A stretch of 64,000 nt of DNA from CAWCPR01 sp963797475 (GCA_963797475.1 CAWCPR010000003.1:434001-498000); one strand, 5' to 3'. Shown: positions 42,657 through 52,562, counted from the first letter of the stretch. Program-made: numbers and translations. The notes: generated from the sequence alone by a model not told the origin.

Positions 42657-45110
42657 TTAATGCAGTTGAATTTCCCAGATATGAACGTGACCTGGTTCAT
42701 CCTGGTGCAGGTCTTGGATCTCGAGGTGCAAAACTTTCGTCTGGACAGCCTGGTCGAAATTCATAGTTGCCTCAGGGTTATCGACATTTCCGCTCAAATC
42801 CTGCACGAACTCCACCGGCCGGATCTCCGGGTCCGAATAAAGCTGGGCGGTGAGGCGCGCCTCAGTGCTCCCCAATTTGATCGACAGACCGGAAATACTC
42901 CGCGGCTCCGGGAAGGTTAATTCGATTACGAGCGGATTGGCTTCCAAAGTTCGGGCCAGCGTGTCTGGGTTGCCATCGAACATGTCCGCTAACTGGCCCA
43001 AGTCCAGCATTGAAAAGCGCGCCTTGACCAACTGATCGTCGATCTTCAGCTCGGTTTCCTGCAGGGCGCGGCGGGCTTCCTTTTCAGTGGCGAGTATATC
43101 GTCAATATTATCAGCATATTCCAGATGGGCAAAGTAAAATCCAGGCTGACCGTTCGGGTAAGGCAAGGTCTTTTCAATTTCGATCTGTTTGAATTTGCCG
43201 CTGGTTTGGGCCTGATCGTACTCTTCGGGTGTCATGACAAATAGTGTGCTCATGTTAAGCGACAGGTGTTGGTAAAGGTAACCGTCAATACTGCCAATCT
43301 GGATCGGCAGCGGGTCGGGCAGAAAGAACCGCGCCAGGACATCCGCGCCATTCGCCCAGTTCGGGGAGAAAACAATCGCAGTGCCCGGCTTTTCTTTGAG
43401 ATAATCCTTTATAGCTGAGAAGACCTGCTGGGCGCCGTACTGCATCCCGCCTAACCCGTAATTATCATACCAGGTCGGCCCATCTGCCAGAGCACTGCGC
43501 AGCATGGAAAAATTTATCAGCGCCAGAACAGCGAACAATCCAACCGACAAAGCCGGGTAGGAAAGCCGGAAGCGCTCCAGCCAGGTAAAGATTTGGATCA
43601 ATCCCAAGGCTGTCAACAGCGCAGCCGGCACGACAATCACCAGAGCGCGGGTGACGCCCATATCCACCAGCGCTGCCCCAGCCGGCGCGGCCAGCAATGC
43701 GATTAGCAGAACCCGGTGGGCAGAAGAGCGAATATTTTTGATCGCCAGGCCCAGCCCGAACAGGCAAAATGGCAAAGTGGCCTGCAGTAAATGGCCATAT
43801 CCTTTCATCAGGTGACGGATCAATTCTGGCTGGTTCGGGCTGAACCAGTACCCCGGGCTCAGGCCGCGAGCGTACTGCGCCAGGTACAATCGCAATTTCT
43901 CCGTGAATGAAATGGGCTGGACCCAATAGGACCCGAGGGCGCTCATGGTCACATGATTGGCGCCGCTGTGGGTGACCAAAAAACGGATGTAGGGCATTGC
44001 CAATAGGACGAGCAAGCCCAGGCCGCGCAGTCCCACATTCCGGTTTTCCCAATGGTAGCGCAGGTCCGAGATTACAAGCAAAAAACCGGTTACCAGGACA
44101 ACCGCCTGGACTGGGCTATAAGTGTAGAAGGCCAATGCCCCCATGATCAAAGCCGGATAAAGAAAACGAGTTTCTTTATAGCGATAGAGCAAATAGAAAT
44201 AGAGAAACAGGGCGTAGAAGGCAACAGCAGTGGCGTATTCGAAGGCAGTTCGAGAGTGAAGGAACCAGGCCGGGGTTATTGAAAGCAGCATCACCCCGCT
44301 CCACCAGTATTTCTGCTTAAAAATATTGCGTAAAATCAAGCCTACTGCCAGCGCCGCCGCCAGACTGATAATTACCGATGTGGCCCGAGTCGCAAAAACC
44401 GATTTTCCAAATAATAAATAAGGGAAAACTTGCAAATAGACGCTGGTGCTGAGGCGGTACTTACCCCCATTTTCGAAAAACGTCGGCAGGAAATCGCCGG
44501 CATAATTTTTGAAATTATCCCGGATCAAGTCGCTTGCCAGGACTGTCTGTACTGCTTCGTCGGTGAAAAAATAAATTGGAAAATTCGAAAGCCCTATCAA
44601 TCGAGTCAGCAGATAGACGCCAATTGCCAGCCCGAAAAGAGTCGTTTGCAACGTATAAGGCCAGGCTCTCCAGCCAGCCCAGAGTCGTTGGCTCGCAGAA
44701 GGGGCATAGGCCGTCGCAACCTCCACACTGCCTGGCTGCCGTTGTCGTAGGGGAAGGGAGACTTCCAAGGGAACGCTCCATGCGCTGCCAGGTTGGCTGA
44801 CAAACACGGTGCTGGCGACAGGTTCAGCTTCTGCATCGCCATTATTTGAGGGGCCGAGCGCCTCCACAATGATTCGCACCCGCGCCCCTTCTGCCAGTTG
44901 CAGCGACAACTGGACATTTGCGATTAAAGGCTTTTCTGGCGAGAGGATCGAATCGGCAGCCTGTTCCTCAACTTCCGGCTGCCGGTCCCCATTCGTTGGC
45001 TCATCAGCCGGGTTAACAGCGCTGCTCGCATCCGGCGCGGCCTGGCTCAACCCCGGCTCAGGCGCGTTGGCTGGTACTGCTGGTTCATTTGAAGTGTTCT
45101 CTGGGACCAT
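42657..45110 (-). CDS. GT-C (ArnT/PMT-like) membrane glycosyltransferase with N-terminal soluble and C-terminal discoidin-like domains
   Basis: About 817 residues. An acidic, disordered N-terminus (to about 55) leads to a beta-sandwich-like part (about 60-145). About a dozen membrane helices follow (about 160-535); YFFTDEAVQTVLAS holds the acidic DE motif of the first loop, typical of polyprenyl-phosphate-sugar GT-C enzymes. A soluble C-terminal region ends in a sandwich with LTFPEPRSISGLSIKLG and VLHLEIQDLHQDEPGHVHIW, like F5/8-type (discoidin) carbohydrate-binding folds. Start is ATG 45110 or TTG 45122. It probably glycosylates a secreted protein or polymer using lipid-linked sugars. The domain assignment at both ends is inference. 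Confidence 0.75.
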   Translation of the reverse strand: MVPENTSNEPAVPANAPEPGLSQAAPDASSAVNPADEPTNGDRQPEVEEQAADSILSPEKPLIANVQLSLQLAEGARVRIIVEALGPSNNGDAEAEPVASTVFVSQPGSAWSVPLEVSLPLRQRQPGSVEVATAYAPSASQRLWAGWRAWPYTLQTTLFGLAIGVYLLTRLIGLSNFPIYFFTDEAVQTVLASDLIRDNFKNYAGDFLPTFFENGGKYRLSTSVYLQVFPYLLFGKSVFATRATSVIISLAAALAVGLILRNIFKQKYWWSGVMLLSITPAWFLHSRTAFEYATAVAFYALFLYFYLLYRYKETRFLYPALIMGALAFYTYSPVQAVVLVTGFLLVISDLRYHWENRNVGLRGLGLLVLLAMPYIRFLVTHSGANHVTMSALGSYWVQPISFTEKLRLYLAQYARGLSPGYWFSPNQPELIRHLMKGYGHLLQATLPFCLFGLGLAIKNIRSSAHRVLLIALLAAPAGAALVDMGVTRALVIVVPAALLTALGLIQIFTWLERFRLSYPALSVGLFAVLALINFSMLRSALADGPTWYDNYGLGGMQYGAQQVFSAIKDYLKEKPGTAIVFSPNWANGADVLARFFLPDPLPIQIGSIDGYLYQHLSLNMSTLFVMTPEEYDQAQTSGKFKQIEIEKTLPYPNGQPGFYFAHLEYADNIDDILATEKEARRALQETELKIDDQLVKARFSMLDLGQLADMFDGNPDTLARTLEANPLVIELTFPEPRSISGLSIKLGSTEARLTAQLYSDPEIRPVEFVQDLSGNVDNPEATMNFDQAVQTKVLHLEIQDLHQDEPGHVHIWEIQLH

Positions 45111-45131
45111 CCCGGACGCCAATCCCTGAAC

Positions 45132-46301
45132 CTAGCGCAAACCGGTCTCCAATCTTGAGATCACCAGGCGTTGGATCTCGCTCGTGCCCTCGTAAATCTC
45201 CGTGATCTTTGCATCTCGAAAATAACGTTCTACAGGCAGTTCTTTGCTGTACCCCATCCCGCCGTGAATCTGTACTGCGGCATGCGTTACGAACATCGCC
45301 GTCTCGGATGCGAATAATTTCGCCATCGCGGCATCCAGTGTGAATCGTTCGCCACTTTTCTTAGACGTCTCCTTCTTCATCGCAGCATTGTAGGTGAGCA
45401 AGCGCGTCGCTTCGATGCGCGTCTTCATATCGGCCAGCTTGAAAGAAACCCCTTCAAACTCGCCGATTTTTTGGCCAAAAGCCTCGCGCTCTTTGGCGTA
45501 AGTCAGGCTGGCTTCATAGGCGGCTTCCGAGATCCCTAACGCTTGGGCCGCAATCCCAATCCTACCGGCATCCAGAACGGTCATGGCGATTTTAAAGCCA
45601 TCCCCCTCCTTGCCCAGGCGGTTAGATGCTGGCACACAGTAATCCTCGAAAAGGATCTCACTGGTGGCTGAGGCGCGAATGCCCAGCTTCGGCTCTTTCT
45701 TCCCGACCGTAAATCCGGGTTTATCGGTCTCGATGATAAAAGCAGTGATGCCTTTATGTTTCTTCTCCGGCGCAGTCATAGTAAAGAGAACGATGATATC
45801 TGCAACGGGCCCGCTGGTTACCCAGGATTTGCGCCCATTAATAACATATTGATCGCCGTCTATCACAGCCCGGCTGCGCATTGTGCCTGCATCCGAGCCC
45901 GACATGGGTTCGGTCAGCGAGTAGGCGCCAATCGCTTCCCCTGAGGCGACTGCTCGCATATATTTCTGCTTTTGCGCTTCCGTTCCGTAGTGAAGCAGGC
46001 CATAGCAGAACAGCGAGTTATTCACCGACATGATCGCCCCATGAGAAGCATCCGCTTTACAAATCTCCTCTAAGGCGAGAACATATGCCAGGCTGTCCAT
46101 CCCGGCGCCCCCATATTCCTCCGGCACCTCGATGCCCATGAACCCCATTCCACCCATTTTCTTGATGGTCTCATATGGGAATTCGCCCGTCTCATCGAAT
46201 TCGGCTGCGATCGGGGCGATTTCCTTCTGGGCAAAATCTCTGGCGGCCTGGCGGATCATTTCGTGTTCTTCGGTTAAGGCAACCATCCCGTTACTGGTCA
46301 T
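45132..46301 (-). CDS. Acyl-CoA dehydrogenase
   Basis: A 389-residue FAD enzyme of the short-chain/butyryl-CoA class, catalysing the first step of beta-oxidation. GGAGGAC precedes ATG 46301; the 20-residue upstream extension is discarded. YSLTEPMSGSDAGTM and WVTSGPVADI line the FAD site; IGIAAQALGISEAAYEASLT and QIHGGMGYSKELPVERYFRD are conserved; YEGTSEIQRLVISR holds the catalytic Glu. It has its own extended -10 promoter. Together with 55846 and 56767 it would form most of a beta-oxidation spiral; enoyl-CoA hydratase is missing from the window. Confidence 0.95.
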   Translation of the reverse strand: MTSNGMVALTEEHEMIRQAARDFAQKEIAPIAAEFDETGEFPYETIKKMGGMGFMGIEVPEEYGGAGMDSLAYVLALEEICKADASHGAIMSVNNSLFCYGLLHYGTEAQKQKYMRAVASGEAIGAYSLTEPMSGSDAGTMRSRAVIDGDQYVINGRKSWVTSGPVADIIVLFTMTAPEKKHKGITAFIIETDKPGFTVGKKEPKLGIRASATSEILFEDYCVPASNRLGKEGDGFKIAMTVLDAGRIGIAAQALGISEAAYEASLTYAKEREAFGQKIGEFEGVSFKLADMKTRIEATRLLTYNAAMKKETSKKSGERFTLDAAMAKLFASETAMFVTHAAVQIHGGMGYSKELPVERYFRDAKITEIYEGTSEIQRLVISRLETGLR

Positions 46302-46337
46302 TTTGTCCTCCAAAACAAACCCTTGGTGATGATTTTC

Positions 46338-46346
46338 ATTATAGCA
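46338..46346 (-). promoter_or_regulatory. Extended -10 promoter of acyl-CoA dehydrogenase
   Basis: On the minus strand TGCTATAAT lies about 36 bases before ATG 46301. This is the same extended -10 form as at 25058, with no evident -35 box. The rest of the 245-base divergent gap to gatC holds only the gatC promoter. Confidence 0.6.
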
Positions 46347-46488
46347 TGCCTCATCATCCACGGTGTAGAAATCCTATCCGGACCACCCTGGAATTTCATT
46401 CGCCGGTACAAGCGCTCCAAGCCAATAACGCAAGCGAATGACGCACACCGGCAGCGCTCGCTGAAAGCGCATACAGGCAGCGCCTTGC

Positions 46489-46516
46489 TTGACAGGCCGC
46501 GAAAGTGGGATATACT
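46489..46516 (+). promoter_or_regulatory. Sigma-70 promoter of gatC-gatA
   Basis: TTGACA (46489-46494), 16-base spacer, TATACT (46511-46516). The start would be near 46523, only about 24 bases before gatC, with the GGAGGAGG site right behind it. It is one of the best consensus promoters in the window. Confidence 0.82.
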
Positions 46517-46546
46517 CACCCTCGCATTCAGGAGGAGGGTACTCGT

Positions 46547-46882
46547 ATGGCTACCGATGATAAAGCCGATTCTATCACCCCGGAAATCTTCAATCACCTG
46601 GCCCAGCTTGCTGCTTTAGAGCTTTCCTTTGAAGAGGCGGAATACCTGCGCAAGGAATTGAACAACCAGCTCAAAGCGGTCCACGAATTGGAAGCCATTC
46701 CCCTGGACTCCGCGACTCCGATCACTTCGCACGGCGTCCCTTATACGGCTCAAATCAGCCCGCCCATTCGTGCGGACGAATGGGAGCCTTTCCCCAACCC
46801 GGAAGAAATATTAGCTCAAGCACCCGAGAGCGAGGATGGGTACATCGTCGTTCCAGACATCCCACACATCGACCTGGAATAG
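46547..46882 (+). CDS. gatC: Asp-tRNA(Asn)/Glu-tRNA(Gln) amidotransferase subunit C
   Basis: 111 residues; ATG 46547 follows GGAGGAGG (46531-46538). ITPEIFNHLAQLAALELSFE and the C-terminal strand region (DGYIVVPDIPHI) match GatC, which wraps GatA and GatB. It lies 3 bases before gatA, as usual. It indicates that Gln-tRNA (and perhaps Asn-tRNA) is made by transamidation. Confidence 0.9.
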   Translation: MATDDKADSITPEIFNHLAQLAALELSFEEAEYLRKELNNQLKAVHELEAIPLDSATPITSHGVPYTAQISPPIRADEWEPFPNPEEILAQAPESEDGYIVVPDIPHIDLE

Positions 46883-46885
46883 AAT

Positions 46886-48478
46886 ATGGCCCTATGCGAT
46901 TTACCCGCCCACGAGCTGATAAGGCTGATCCGCAACCGTGAAGTTTCGGCGCTTGAAATCCTGGACTCTACCCTGGAAAGGATCACCGCGGTCGATGGCC
47001 AACCCGGGAGCCTTGAGCGCATCTCTGAGAGGTCAAACGATGCCCAAAAAGTGCATTCTTTCATCAGCCTGTATGCAGAAAGGGCCCGCCTACAGGCAAA
47101 AGAAATCGATCGACAGATCGCTGAAGGCGAAGACCCCGGCCCGCTGGCTGGCGTGCCTTTCACCGTAAAAGACATCTTCACGGTCAAAGACACACGCTCC
47201 ACCGCCGGATCGAAGATCCTGGCAAATTTCATCGCCCCTTACAGCGCAACCCCGGTCGTTCGCATGCAGGCCGCCGGGGCAGTCCTGTTGGGGAAAGTCA
47301 ACCTGGATGAATTCACCTATGGTTCGTCGAACGAATCCTCTGCCTTTCAACCAAGCCCGCGCAACCCCTGGAATACCAGCCGGGTACCGGGCGGGTCTTC
47401 GGGAGGCAGCGCCAGCGCAGTCGCAGCCGGCGAAGGAGCGCTCTCCATCGGCACAGACACTTCCGGCTCTATCCGCCAGCCGGCTGCATTTTGCGGAGTG
47501 GTTGGCCTGAAGCCCACCTATGGGCGGGTTTCGCGCTACGGGCTGATTGCTTTTGGGTCTTCGTTGGACAGTCCGGGCCCTCTGGCAAGGGATGTTACCG
47601 ACGCAGCGCTGATGCTGCAAGTGATCGCCGGGCCCGACGCTCGGGATGGCACTGCCGCCAACGTCCCCGTGCCAAGATATAGCGAACAACTGGAGAAAAG
47701 CATCCGCGGACTGCGTATTGGGCTGTCTCCTGACTATTTTCGAATCACCTATCCGGACCCCGAAAGTGGAGAATTACGCCAGGACCCGATCACGGATGAC
47801 ATCCAGGCCGCAGTTCTGCGGGCCGCCGGCCGCCTGGCAGAAATGGGAGCGGACATCGTCGAAGATGTGCCCATGGCGCACACCCGCTACGGCATCCCGA
47901 CCTATTTCGTCATATCGCGCGTCGAAGCTGCCTCCAACCTGCACCGCTATGACGGTGTGAAATACGGTTATCGAACCCCGGATCCTGTGAATGAATTGTC
48001 GGAGCTATATCGGAAAACGCGCGCCCAAGGGTTTGGATTACAACCCAAGCTGAGAATATTGATGGGGATGTACGTCAGCGCAGCGCAGTACAGCGAGCAA
48101 TATTACAACCGGGCGCTTCGCGTGCGCACCTTGATCCGCAGGGATTTCGTCCAGGCTTTCGATCCGCACGGGTCCTACCGGCTGGACGCCCTGCTTACCC
48201 CGACCACCCCAACTACTGCGTTTCCAATCGGGGAGGTGTTCGGCGATACGGTCCTGATGCAATACGCCGACCAGCTCACGGTGACCGCCAACCACGCGGG
48301 TATACCCGGCCTATCGCTCCCGGGCGGTTTGGACCGGGATGGTCTACCCATCGGCATCCAGATTCTCGGACCGGATTTCTCAGAAGGCGCCCTGCTGCGC
48401 ATCGGGCGCGCCTTCGAGATGGCCACAGAAAAAGATGCCTGGCGGCAGGTAAAACCCAGGGTATTGCAATCCGTATAA
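46886..48478 (+). CDS. gatA: Asp-tRNA(Asn)/Glu-tRNA(Gln) amidotransferase subunit A
   Basis: A 530-residue amidase-signature enzyme releasing ammonia from glutamine. The triad is visible: K95 (GVPFTVKDIF), a cis-Ser in the SSGGS motif (171-175) and nucleophile S195 (DTSGSIRQP). VVGLKPTYGRVSRYGLIAFG is conserved in GatA and separates it from other amidases. It is somewhat longer than the usual 480-490 residues, with extra residues near 35-55 and 295-315. gatB is not next to it; an inverted transporter gene intervenes. Confidence 0.95.
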   Translation: MALCDLPAHELIRLIRNREVSALEILDSTLERITAVDGQPGSLERISERSNDAQKVHSFISLYAERARLQAKEIDRQIAEGEDPGPLAGVPFTVKDIFTVKDTRSTAGSKILANFIAPYSATPVVRMQAAGAVLLGKVNLDEFTYGSSNESSAFQPSPRNPWNTSRVPGGSSGGSASAVAAGEGALSIGTDTSGSIRQPAAFCGVVGLKPTYGRVSRYGLIAFGSSLDSPGPLARDVTDAALMLQVIAGPDARDGTAANVPVPRYSEQLEKSIRGLRIGLSPDYFRITYPDPESGELRQDPITDDIQAAVLRAAGRLAEMGADIVEDVPMAHTRYGIPTYFVISRVEAASNLHRYDGVKYGYRTPDPVNELSELYRKTRAQGFGLQPKLRILMGMYVSAAQYSEQYYNRALRVRTLIRRDFVQAFDPHGSYRLDALLTPTTPTTAFPIGEVFGDTVLMQYADQLTVTANHAGIPGLSLPGGLDRDGLPIGIQILGPDFSEGALLRIGRAFEMATEKDAWRQVKPRVLQSV

Positions 48479-48511
48479 CTTGATCATTCCAGGGAAAAGG
48501 CTGGGCCGAAT

Positions 48512-50866
48512 TCAGTTTTTAGGCGCTCCGGCTTGCTCGTGCCCGTTCGTGCTGGGTTCAAGGACCGTCTGGCGCAAGAAAGAATGCAGGGGGCTGCTGC
48601 GACGCTTCACCACGATGACCGTTACTTCGGCGTCCCGGGCAATTTTCTCCACCGGATTACCGACCAATAAGTTCTTAAAAAGCGGCTCATTTGTCGCCCC
48701 CACCACTATTAAGTCATAAGGCTTTTCGTCCTTAGTGCCTTTTGCCCGCCCCAGAATGGCTGCGGCGACATCGCTGCCTTCGATAACCTCGCATTGGATC
48801 GAATCGAAATCAATCCCTTCGAGCAGCTCTTTGAAAACCTGTTCGGCGCGCACACGCGAGCTGGGCGAGGCGCCGATCGGCACGACATGCAGCAAAGTAA
48901 CCCTCGCCGGCCCTTCAGCATCCTGGCGCGCCATGCTGACAGCCAGTTTCAGAGCGCGGCGGCTGTTCGGCCCACCACCAACCGGCACCAACACCGAATG
49001 CAGCGGATGGAAGGCGCGATAACGGACCAGGGCAATATCGGTGGGAGGGTCATCCACAATCGGGTCAATGACAGATCCAAACAATCTGCCGGCTGTGTTC
49101 GTATAACCGGGCCAACCCAGGACGACCAGGTCGGCCGCGTTTTCCTCCACAGTCTTCCGGATGGATTCGGCCACGTTGCGACCCAGCCGCAGGACGGTAT
49201 GAACTGGGACATTTAATCCCTTTGCTTGTTGGATGACGGTTTCCATGTACGGCCGGCCCTCTTTGAGCAACAGACGCCCTTCGCCCAAGGTGAGCTGCGG
49301 CGGCACCATGACGACATGCAACGCCAGCGCTTCTCCACTGCGGTCCTGGGCCAGGATCGCCCCGATTTTACCCAGGATACGGGCCTGCTCCAAAGTGGCT
49401 ACCGGCACAACCACGGAATAATCCCGGCTGACCAACACTTCCTCCAGGAAGATCTCCTTCGGTTTTTCCATCGCCTCGATTTTGGAGAAGTACATATAAT
49501 AAGCCATGAGTCCAACGATAATCCAGCCGATGGCAGTAAACCAGGCAGTCGGGCTGTAATGGAACAGGGTAATTGCCAGGGTCGCCTTCGTCAGCAAACC
49601 AATTATAGGTACTACCGGATACCACGGGATTATGTAACCGCGATCCAACTCTGGCATCTTGTGACGCAAAGTCATCACCGACAGGTTGACCTGGAAAAAG
49701 AGCAGCAGAAACATAATGTCAGCGGCAGCAGCCACCCCCTCAATCGGCAGGGACCAAGCCATCACCAGCATCAGCACCCCGGAAATCACCACCGCCCAAT
49801 AAGGGGTGTGCCGGCGTGGATGAACACGGGCGAAAACCACCGGCAAGTTGTGATCGCGCCCCATCGCAAACGAAACCCGTGAAGAAGAATATGTCGTTGC
49901 ATTCAAAGCAGACATCGTAGAAACCAGGCCGCTGAACAGCAAAACAATCCCCCCAATCCCTCCAGGGAAAGTCTGTTGGGCGACCTCCACCACCGCTACT
50001 TCTTTCTGTTGACCCAGGTATTCGTAAGCCTTGAGCCCTGATGGGGCCTGGATGGCACCGATGGTGACTGTCCCGACCAGAATATAGATTGTAATAGCAA
50101 TCCCGATCGCCAGGAAGATGGCGCGAGGTATATTCCGTTTTGGATTTATCACCTCTTCTCCCGATTGAGCGATGATCTCATAGCCCTCAAAAGCGATAAA
50201 GGTCAGACCCATGGCGGTCAGTACACCCAGGAAACCATTCGGCATAAAGCCCGTAGTAAAGCGCGTGTGCCAAGCCTCTGTGCGCAGCATAGCCAGGACG
50301 CCGAAGATCACGAACAACCCAAGAATGGATATCTTGGTTATCGTAATGATATTGCCAACTGTGCCGGTTTCCGAGGCACCCCGGTAATTGATCGACGTAA
50401 AAAGGATGACGATCAAAGTCATCAGAATCAGGGTCAGATTATGAACCGTTAATCCAAATGTGGGGAACCCTACAATAATCCAGAACTCCGCTGCAAAACG
50501 CCCAAACCCTAGACCATACAGGCTGCCAGCCACAGCATGAGCGAACCAGCTCATCCATCCCGCCAAAAAACCATTTGCCCCTCCCAGGCCCTCTTTAACC
50601 CACAGGTATCCTCCCCCAGCCTCCGGGAAAGCTGACCCCAATTCTGCATAAACCATTGCAGTAAACAGGGTCACTATACCGTTCAAGAAAAAGACCAACA
50701 CCAGGGCCGGGCCTGCCACACCAGCAGCAATCCCGGTCAGGACGAATATGCCTGCCCCGATCATCCCGCCCACGCCGATCATTGTAATGGTGAGCAAATT
50801 CAAATCCCTGCTTAACGTCACACCTTCGGTTGTTTTGTTCGCATTGGCGCCAGGGCTTGCAGCCAT
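48512..50866 (-). CDS. APC-family amino acid permease fused to two universal stress protein domains
   Basis: A 784-residue protein. GGAGGT lies 7 bases before ATG 50866. Residues about 15-445 form some 12 membrane helices of the APC superfamily (TITMIGVGGMIGAGIFVLTG is the first-helix signature; AFEGYEIIAQSGEEVINPKR is a conserved segment). Two cytosolic UspA-like domains follow, at about 470-605 and 625-770. The second has VPVGGGPNSRRALKLA and VVGATNEPLFKNLLVGNPVE, close to the ATP-binding pattern. Such fusions are known in bacteria and archaea; nucleotide binding may gate transport. Substrate unknown. It is encoded opposite to the gat genes that flank it. Confidence 0.9.
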   Translation of the reverse strand: MAASPGANANKTTEGVTLSRDLNLLTITMIGVGGMIGAGIFVLTGIAAGVAGPALVLVFFLNGIVTLFTAMVYAELGSAFPEAGGGYLWVKEGLGGANGFLAGWMSWFAHAVAGSLYGLGFGRFAAEFWIIVGFPTFGLTVHNLTLILMTLIVILFTSINYRGASETGTVGNIITITKISILGLFVIFGVLAMLRTEAWHTRFTTGFMPNGFLGVLTAMGLTFIAFEGYEIIAQSGEEVINPKRNIPRAIFLAIGIAITIYILVGTVTIGAIQAPSGLKAYEYLGQQKEVAVVEVAQQTFPGGIGGIVLLFSGLVSTMSALNATTYSSSRVSFAMGRDHNLPVVFARVHPRRHTPYWAVVISGVLMLVMAWSLPIEGVAAAADIMFLLLFFQVNLSVMTLRHKMPELDRGYIIPWYPVVPIIGLLTKATLAITLFHYSPTAWFTAIGWIIVGLMAYYMYFSKIEAMEKPKEIFLEEVLVSRDYSVVVPVATLEQARILGKIGAILAQDRSGEALALHVVMVPPQLTLGEGRLLLKEGRPYMETVIQQAKGLNVPVHTVLRLGRNVAESIRKTVEENAADLVVLGWPGYTNTAGRLFGSVIDPIVDDPPTDIALVRYRAFHPLHSVLVPVGGGPNSRRALKLAVSMARQDAEGPARVTLLHVVPIGASPSSRVRAEQVFKELLEGIDFDSIQCEVIEGSDVAAAILGRAKGTKDEKPYDLIVVGATNEPLFKNLLVGNPVEKIARDAEVTVIVVKRRSSPLHSFLRQTVLEPSTNGHEQAGAPKN

Positions 50867-51128
50867 CCAAATACCTCCGTTCAAAAAACAAGACGAAAAT
50901 CAGCATGATCCAAAAAATATAAATCATGGTCAAAGTATTTTACCTTGCTTTAACATCCGAACCGGAGAAGTTGGCCAATGGATCGAAAATTTCACCGGGT
51001 AAGGGCAGCCGCCGTAATTTGACCTCGATAGGCCAGTTGAGTTGTGGTAAAACTATGGCAAATTAATCGATTTTGATGATCCGCTATTCATTCGACGCCC
51101 AACACGTAGCGCCGCTTGAGAGAAAACT

Positions 51129-52562
51129 ATGCACGAATATGAAGCCGTGATCGGCCTTGAGACCCATATTCAATTGAATACGACCACCAAAATTTTCTGC
51201 GCCTGCAAAGCAGATTCTTGGAACGACCCGCCCAACTCCAATATTTGCCCGGTCTGCACCGGCCTGCCCGGTGTGCTGCCGGTGTTAAACAAGGCGGTCG
51301 TCGAAAAAGCCGTGTTGCTCGCCGCCGCCATGCATGCTGACATTCAACCGGTCTCTTACTTCGACCGCAAAAATTACTTTTATCCCGATTTGCCAAAAGG
51401 GTACCAGATCTCTCAATACGACCAGCCCCTGGCTCGCGGCGGCCACCTGGATGTGCCTATGCCGCAAGGCTACACCCGCCGGGTCCGGATTCATAAGCTC
51501 CATATGGAAGAGGACGCCGGCAAAACAAAGAATGAGAATGGCCAGCGGCTGATCGATTTTAACCGCTGCGGCGTGCCGTTGGTGGAGATGGTCACAGCCC
51601 CTGACCTGCGCTCGGCTGATGAAGCAGCCCAATATATTATCCGCTTGCGGCAGCTCCTGCGCTGGATCGGCATATCCGAAGGGGACATGGAAAAAGCGCA
51701 TCTGCGCTGCGATGCGAATGTCTCTATCCGGCTTAGAGGAAGTGAAATTCTCAACCCAAAAACTGAAATCAAGAATGTCAACTCAATTGTCGCAGTACGG
51801 GATGCAATCCAGACCGAGATCGAGCGCCAGATCCGTGAAGTGGAAGCTGGACACCGGATCTCTGCCTGGACATTGGAATGGGACGAGGACAGCGGAATGC
51901 TGCGCAAGATGCGATCGAAGGAAACCGAAGCCGATTACCGTTATTTCCGCGAGCCTGATTTGCTGCCAGTGCTGTTAGATGACGAATGGCGCCAGGGCAT
52001 CCTTTCCCGGCTTCCCGAGCTGCCTCTCGAGCGGCGGGCCAGGTTCAAGGAACAATACAGCCTGCCTGAGTACGATGCCGATATTCTCACCAGCGAACGA
52101 GGTCTTTCGGACTATTTCGAAACCGGGGTTCGGGAATATGGAGGCGACCCAAAACGGCTTTCTAACTGGCTGATGAACGACGTGATGCGCACGATCAATG
52201 AAAGCGGCATCCCAGCGGAGAGCCTGCAACTCACCCCTGCCCACCTGGCCGAGATCATAAAACTGGTAGACAGCGGCGCGATTAATACTTCTACCGGGAA
52301 GTCGCTGCTGGAGAAAGTAGAAAAAACCGGCCGGCAGCCTGGAGAAATCGTGAAAGCTGAATGCCTGGCGCAGGTCAGCGATCAGGAGGCCATTCGAGCA
52401 TTGTGTGCAGAAGTTCTTGCCGAGAACCCGGAACAGGTCACCAGCTATAAGGGCGGCAAGGTCAGCCTGATCGGCTGGTTTGTCGGGCAAGCGATGAGAA
52501 AATCCCGAGGCAAAGCCGACCCACAACGGGTACGGTCCCTGCTGGAAGAACTCTTGAATTGA
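51129..52562 (+). CDS. gatB: Asp-tRNA(Asn)/Glu-tRNA(Gln) amidotransferase subunit B
   Basis: A 477-residue kinase/amidotransferase subunit. EYEAVIGLETHIQLNT is the canonical N-terminus. The zinc cysteines are present (FCACKADSW and NICPVCTGLPGVLPVLN); RKNYFYPDLPKGYQISQYD and MVTAPDLRSADEAA are signature segments. The C-terminal YqeY-like tail ends with VGQAMRKSRGKADPQRV. It works with GatA and GatC at 46547-48478, 2.6 kb away across an inverted gene. The 244 bases before it hold no strong promoter by eye. Confidence 0.96.
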   Translation: MHEYEAVIGLETHIQLNTTTKIFCACKADSWNDPPNSNICPVCTGLPGVLPVLNKAVVEKAVLLAAAMHADIQPVSYFDRKNYFYPDLPKGYQISQYDQPLARGGHLDVPMPQGYTRRVRIHKLHMEEDAGKTKNENGQRLIDFNRCGVPLVEMVTAPDLRSADEAAQYIIRLRQLLRWIGISEGDMEKAHLRCDANVSIRLRGSEILNPKTEIKNVNSIVAVRDAIQTEIERQIREVEAGHRISAWTLEWDEDSGMLRKMRSKETEADYRYFREPDLLPVLLDDEWRQGILSRLPELPLERRARFKEQYSLPEYDADILTSERGLSDYFETGVREYGGDPKRLSNWLMNDVMRTINESGIPAESLQLTPAHLAEIIKLVDSGAINTSTGKSLLEKVEKTGRQPGEIVKAECLAQVSDQEAIRALCAEVLAENPEQVTSYKGGKVSLIGWFVGQAMRKSRGKADPQRVRSLLEELLN

